Source of the DNA: Verrucomicrobiota bacterium
Lineage (GTDB): Bacteria; Verrucomicrobiota; Verrucomicrobiia; Verrucomicrobiales; DEV007
DNA length: 10,780 nt
NCBI GenBank assembly: GCA_027618625.1
Contig: JAQCER010000048.1
Coordinates: 1-10,780, forward strand
Reading direction: 5' to 3'
The notes beneath the pieces are model-generated. The model saw nothing but the letters and a program-made list of their open reading frames with translations, was not told the origin of the DNA and did no database searches. Both the position numbers and the translations under genes were made by a program. Within the stretch, counting starts at the first letter, position 1. The number at the start of each line of letters is the position of its first letter. Shown here piece by piece: positions 8,302 through 10,780 of the stretch.

Positions 8302-8840
8302 AAGCTGAAGCAGAGATTGAAGTGAAGATTCTCGAAGTGGACTTGACCGCATTGCACGCGCGACTGATCGAGCTTCATGCCCATCTGGAATTCTCCGGCG
8401 AGATGCATGCGATCTTTTTCGACGATGTCGATGGCAGCATTCGGGCTGCGGGCGATGCTCTTCGGTTGCGCCGCGAAGGTGACCAGGCTGTGCTCGCATT
8501 CAAGCGACGGCTGCGAAAAGACACGGCCAAAGTGATGGACGAAAAGGAGACCAGCATCGGTTGCTTCGAAACCATGCGCAAAATTTTGAGCGGCCTTGGC
8601 TACGTGGAAATTGCTGAGACCCGCAAGCAGCGCGAGGAATTTCTGTTACCCGAGACCGGCGCGAAGATCTTGATCGACGACTATCATGGTGCGCTCAAGT
8701 GCGTGCCACCGTTTGTAGAGATTGAGGCCCCAACGGAAGAGGCCGTTCACGCTTCTGCGCTATTGTTAGGATTCTCTCCGGGACAGTGTTTGAACTGGGA
8801 TACACGTGATCTAGCCGCCCATTATCAGGTGAAAATGTAA
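8298..8840 (+). CDS. CYTH-domain protein (class IV adenylate cyclase / triphosphatase family)
   Basis: A 180-residue triphosphate tunnel metalloenzyme. Members bind a triphosphate and metal ions inside an eight-stranded barrel and act as adenylate cyclases (CyaB), thiamine-triphosphatases or inorganic triphosphatases. The signature ExExK is at the N-terminus as E6-I-E8-V-K10. Other expected barrel residues are R56 and R58 (ALRLRRE), K69 (AVLAFKRRL), R109 and R112 (ETRKQREEF), D127/D128 (ILIDDYHG), and E141 and E143 (PFVEIEAPTEE). Length and the ALRLR...FK spacing fit the CyaB-like group, but sequence alone does not separate cyclase from phosphatase. Its ATG shares ATGA with the nuclease stop, a four-base overlap that implies translational coupling, and no separate ribosome site is needed. 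A terminator follows, so the nuclease and this gene likely form a two-gene operon. Confidence 0.88.
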   Translation: MKAEAEIEVKILEVDLTALHARLIELHAHLEFSGEMHAIFFDDVDGSIRAAGDALRLRREGDQAVLAFKRRLRKDTAKVMDEKETSIGCFETMRKILSGLGYVEIAETRKQREEFLLPETGAKILIDDYHGALKCVPPFVEIEAPTEEAVHASALLLGFSPGQCLNWDTRDLAAHYQVKM

Positions 8841-8885
8841 GGAATCTTCGGATTTTCTATCATAACTGAGAATAACTTCTGTTTC

Positions 8886-8922
8886 GTGCCGCAATCTTGT
8901 GAAAAACAGTTGCGGCACTTTT
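8886..8922 (+). terminator. Intrinsic terminator after the CYTH gene
   Basis: GTGCCGCAA (8886-8894) pairs perfectly with TTGCGGCAC (8910-8918), nine base pairs, followed by TTTT. The 15-base loop may close further through TGT/ACA pairing. A smaller AATC-TTCG-GATT hairpin with a UUCG-type loop at 8843-8854 follows the CYTH stop directly and runs into TTTCT, but is weak. This marks the end of the nuclease-CYTH unit. Confidence 0.75.
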
Positions 8923-8973
8923 CGTGGGGACTTATCGTAATCATCATAAGGAATTGCACCTTTAAGAAAGCAA

Positions 8974-8980
8974 GTGGAGG
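8974..8980 (+). promoter_or_regulatory. Strong ribosome binding site for the small secreted-protein gene
   Basis: GTGGAGG ends five bases before the ATG at 8986, one of the best ribosome sites in the window. It fixes the start of the interrupted small gene and argues that the reading frame before the TGA is translated. Confidence 0.65.
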
Positions 8981-8985
8981 ACAGC

Positions 8986-9546
8986 ATGAAATCAACACGA
9001 AAACATTCTCTTTTGATCCGAGTCGGCCTTACGAGTCTCGCTTTGGCAGCGACGTTGTCTGCTGAGGAGCCGATGCCAACGGCGAGCGTAAAGGTTGTTG
9101 AGGCAGCGTGTGCAAACACATGAGAAATCGCTCCCACTGCGGGGAGCCGTGATGTCCCGGCTGCGGCTGCGGCTGCAGACGGTGAAGTCGCACCAATCGC
9201 GAAGGAGTGTGAGGGTGCAAGTTGTGACCATCAGCCAGCAGGTGGCCCTGGCCAATCGTCAGCAGTGATCGCTTCCGTCTACGCTCCTGCGAATCAGATT
9301 CGATTAGCGTTAGACTTCAACGCATCTCGGGAACAGGCGGTACTGTCCTTTTATTCCATGGCTCCTGGTTCCGCTGGAGCTGCGATCTATCGAGTCGAGG
9401 GCACCAGTGATCTTGCCACGGGTGCCTGGAGTTCTGTGTGGGAAGGTTCCGCTGCTGACGTCGACGCTGACGGCGGAGTTTCGATGCCGATGAGCCTGGA
9501 GGGCGGCACCAGATTTTTCCGCGTGATGGTGCTCGTGACCGAGTGA
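8986..9546 (+). pseudogene. Small secreted protein with in-frame TGA at codon 46
   Basis: The frame runs 186 codons to TGA at 9544, interrupted by TGA at 9121-9123. The first 45 codons, behind a strong ribosome site, give a clear signal peptide (MKSTRKHSLLIRVGLTSLAL, likely cut after LSA) and a short mature start ending EAACANT. After the stop the same frame continues EIAPTAGSRDVPAAAAADGE, a low-complexity alanine linker, two cysteines (KECEGASC), and a C-terminal domain with YRVEGTSDLATGAW and GGTRFFRVMVLV. That tail resembles the end of the large propeller protein, which supports real coding on both sides. I recognise no enzymatic function. As it stands, only a 45-codon precursor with a mature part of about 20 residues would be made unless the TGA is read through. 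Loss by nonsense mutation, sequence error or recoding are the options. Confidence 0.65.
9127..9153 (+). other. GC-rich hairpin directly after the in-frame TGA
   Basis: GCTCCC (9130-9135) pairs perfectly with GGGAGC (9142-9147) around the loop ACTGCG. An outer ATC (9127-9129) can pair with GAT (9151-9153), leaving CGT bulged on the 3' side. The loop begins 12 bases after the TGA, close to where bacterial selenocysteine (SECIS) hairpins sit. It lacks the 5'-side bulged U and the loop GU of the E. coli fdhF element, so the resemblance is only positional. Confidence 0.4.
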
Positions 9547-9617
9547 CACATCGGCGAGCAATGCTAGCAATGTATCATTGGCGTGAGGGCGTGGGGAGGG
9601 CCTTGTTCTGATCAGTG

Positions 9618-10178
9618 ATGGAAACACCACAAGGATCTGAGTTGACCAAACGTCCGGCGATCTTCTTCGATCGGGACGGGGTGGTAAATCGATCGCCAGG
9701 GGGTGGCTATATAACGCGGTGGCAGGACTTTGTAATAAATGAAGGGATCGGCGAGGCGCTGAGGTTGTGCAGATCCCGCGGCTTCTGGACTGTGCTGGTG
9801 ACCAGCCAGAGGTGCGTCGCCAAAGGTCTGATTACGCTCGAAGAGCTACATTCTCTGCACGATGAGATGCAACATTCCCTTGGTGCTGCGGCGCAGTTTG
9901 ATTCCATTCACGTGTTCACTGGTCTGCCAGGGACAGAGTCGCTCGAAAAACCGAATCCTGGGCTCATTGTTGAGGCGACAGAGGTGTTGCCCATTGATCT
10001 CAAGCGGTCGTGGCTGATTGGCGACGCGGATCGCGACATCGTGATGGCGCAGCGTGCTGGCGTGCCGTCGACGGTGCGCGTTCGGACCGACCATCGGGTA
10101 GGGGTGGAGGCCACGTTCACGGTCGATTCCATCGAAGAGCTGATCAAAGTTTTGGAACAGCAGCTGTCCGTCGTTTAA
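9618..10178 (+). CDS. HAD-superfamily phosphatase, GmhB/histidinol-phosphatase-like (subfamily IIIA), zinc loop absent
   Basis: A 186-residue cytosolic HAD phosphatase of the group that includes GmhB (D,D-heptose 1,7-bisphosphate phosphatase, LPS core synthesis) and histidinol phosphatase. Motif I is FFDRDGVVNRSPGGGYITRW with nucleophile D18 and acid D20. Motif II is VLVTSQRCVAKG (T62/S63), where most relatives have TNQSGI. Motif III lysine is K111 (LEKPNPGL). Motif IV is WLIGDADRDIVMAQRAG (D136). The Cys/His zinc-binding loop that GmhB proteins carry just before the lysine is missing; this stretch reads FTGLPGTESLEKPNPG. The exact substrate is therefore uncertain. I start at the ATG at 9618; a GTG directly before it at 9615 is also in frame. 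The nearest G-rich sequence, GGAGGG at 9595-9600, is too distant to be a normal ribosome site. The tyrosine phosphatase gene follows 52 bases later. Confidence 0.85.
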   Translation: METPQGSELTKRPAIFFDRDGVVNRSPGGGYITRWQDFVINEGIGEALRLCRSRGFWTVLVTSQRCVAKGLITLEELHSLHDEMQHSLGAAAQFDSIHVFTGLPGTESLEKPNPGLIVEATEVLPIDLKRSWLIGDADRDIVMAQRAGVPSTVRVRTDHRVGVEATFTVDSIEELIKVLEQQLSVV

Positions 10179-10199
10179 CGGTGCATCATGGACCGCTTG

Positions 10200-10211
10200 C
10201 TTTTGCAAAAG
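10200..10211 (+). repeat. 12-bp perfect palindrome CTTTTGCAAAAG before the tyrosine phosphatase gene
   Basis: The palindrome has no loop and sits in the 52-base gap, ending 19 bases before the ATG at 10231. It could be a dimeric regulator site. It lacks a T tract after it and a GC stem, so it is not a terminator. The site may be chance; no second copy was noticed. Confidence 0.3.
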
Positions 10212-10230
10212 TTCAGTACAACGTTCCGCG

Positions 10231-10761
10231 ATGCCGTCTACTTCAACATTTAAGAAACGCCTGCTCTTCGTATGCATGGGCAACATCTGCCGCTCTCCTG
10301 CGGCCGAATGTGTCATGCGCAAGTTGCTTGATCGAGAGGGGCTTAGTGATCGGGTCGAGTGCGACTCCGCGGGGACGATCGGCTATCATGAAGGCAATGC
10401 GCCGGACAAGCGGATGCAGCTGGCCGGTGGCATGCGGGGATTCGCAATCAAAGGTGCCGCCCGGCAGGTGACGCGGGAAGATTTCAAGGCGTTCGATCTC
10501 ATCCTCGCGATGGACGATGAAAACATGCGCGACCTGCGCGCCTTCGATCCGGAAAATGTCTACGACGAAAAGTTGAAATTCTTCTGCGATTACCTCACCG
10601 AACATCGCGTCATGTCCGTTCCGGATCCCTACTACGGTGGCGATGAAGGATTTGAGAGCGTGTTGGATTTACTCGAGGATGGCTGTGCCTCGCTCGTGGA
10701 ACAGGTGAAGAAGGGCCCTTCCGGGAGTTTAGTGGGTAGAGAGGGAAATGGCCATGTCTAG
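10231..10761 (+). CDS. Low-molecular-weight protein tyrosine phosphatase
   Basis: A 176-residue cytosolic phosphatase with the complete catalytic P-loop FVCMGNICRSPAAE: nucleophile C15, then R21 and S22 of the C(X)5R-S signature. The general acid aspartate is D132 in SVPDPYYGGDEGF, the usual DPYYGG motif. SAGT (about 47-50) is the family's conserved strand, and DLILAMDDENMRDL (about 89-102) matches the helix region. Bacterial members act on tyrosine kinases that control exopolysaccharide synthesis (Wzb/Etp type) or on other phosphoproteins; no partner kinase is in the window. The length slightly exceeds the usual 150-165 because of a polar C-terminal tail (KKGPSGSLVGREGNGHV). No clear ribosome site precedes the ATG at 10231. 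A further gene appears to start before its TAG stop. Confidence 0.94.
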   Translation: MPSTSTFKKRLLFVCMGNICRSPAAECVMRKLLDREGLSDRVECDSAGTIGYHEGNAPDKRMQLAGGMRGFAIKGAARQVTREDFKAFDLILAMDDENMRDLRAFDPENVYDEKLKFFCDYLTEHRVMSVPDPYYGGDEGFESVLDLLEDGCASLVEQVKKGPSGSLVGREGNGHV

Positions 10762-10780
10762 CTTGCCGCAGAAGAAGAGG
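10754..10780 (+). CDS. Start of a further gene, unidentified (runs off right edge)
   Basis: An open frame begins MSSLPQKKR and continues beyond the window. GAGGG at 10741-10745 ends eight bases before this ATG, a reasonable ribosome site. Another ATG at 10748, same frame, is too close to it. The start overlaps the end of the tyrosine phosphatase gene by eight bases, as in a coupled operon. Nine residues are too few to identify it. Confidence 0.4.

Noticed and set aside
8910..8938. Promoter for the small secreted gene (TTGCGG ... TATCGT, 17-base spacing)
   Set aside because: The match to consensus is weak (three and four of six) and the -35 would lie inside the terminator stem; not strong enough to call.
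2916..9546. Alternative genetic code explaining the internal stops
   Set aside because: The internal stops are TAA and TGA, while all three stop codons end well-conserved genes elsewhere in the window.
9568..9580. CAATG-TAT-CATTG inverted repeat after the small gene as a terminator
   Set aside because: The stem is only five AT-rich pairs with a three-base loop and no T tract follows.
1..10780. CRISPR array, tRNA/rRNA genes, insertion sequence or defence island
   Set aside because: No regularly spaced repeats, no cloverleaf or rRNA-like stretches, and no transposase or integrase were seen on either strand; the nuclease alone looks like a repair protein.

Overview
The window reads as chromosomal DNA of a Gram-negative-type bacterium, most likely a member of Verrucomicrobiota (Opitutia-like). 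That placement is an inference. It rests on moderately high GC, few strong Shine-Dalgarno sequences, and two secreted proteins that share a C-terminal '(R)VE-x-S/T-SDL...W...F-x-R-x-x-V' tail of a kind I associate with that phylum. No mobile element, integrase, tRNA, rRNA or CRISPR array is visible.

Layout. Positions 1-1580 hold two minus-strand membrane-protein genes: a ceramidase/CREST-family hydrolase (672-1580), then, 37 bases downstream in transcription order, a MATE exporter that runs off the left edge. A 99-base divergent gap separates them from plus-strand ruvC (Holliday-junction resolvase) and lipB (lipoyl(octanoyl) transferase), which lie close together. Next is a large secreted protein gene (2916-5339) with 14 BNR-like blade repeats, an InlB-like repeat, a calcium-binding-like DxDGDG linker and the conserved tail. 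It is cut by one in-frame TAA. A hairpin over its true stop separates it from a 965-residue AddB/RecB-type PD-(D/E)XK nuclease. The nuclease gene overlaps by four bases (ATGA) a CYTH-domain gene, which ends before a good intrinsic terminator. A small secreted protein gene (8986-9546) follows. It has a strong ribosome site and signal peptide but is interrupted by an in-frame TGA, which is followed at once by a GC-rich hairpin. The window closes with two phosphatase genes, a GmhB-like HAD hydrolase lacking the zinc loop and a low-molecular-weight protein tyrosine phosphatase, and the first codons of a further gene.

The housekeeping genes (ruvC, lipB, nuclease, CYTH, phosphatases) are intact with their catalytic residues. 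Both predicted secreted proteins are each broken by a single stop codon with the reading frame preserved on both sides. TAA, TAG and TGA all serve as ordinary terminators here, so a reassigned code does not explain this. Nonsense decay, assembly error and, less likely, recoding remain. I found no convincing previously undescribed multi-gene system. The interrupted secreted pair, the nuclease-CYTH coupling and the bacterial ceramidase-like gene are the items most worth a second look.
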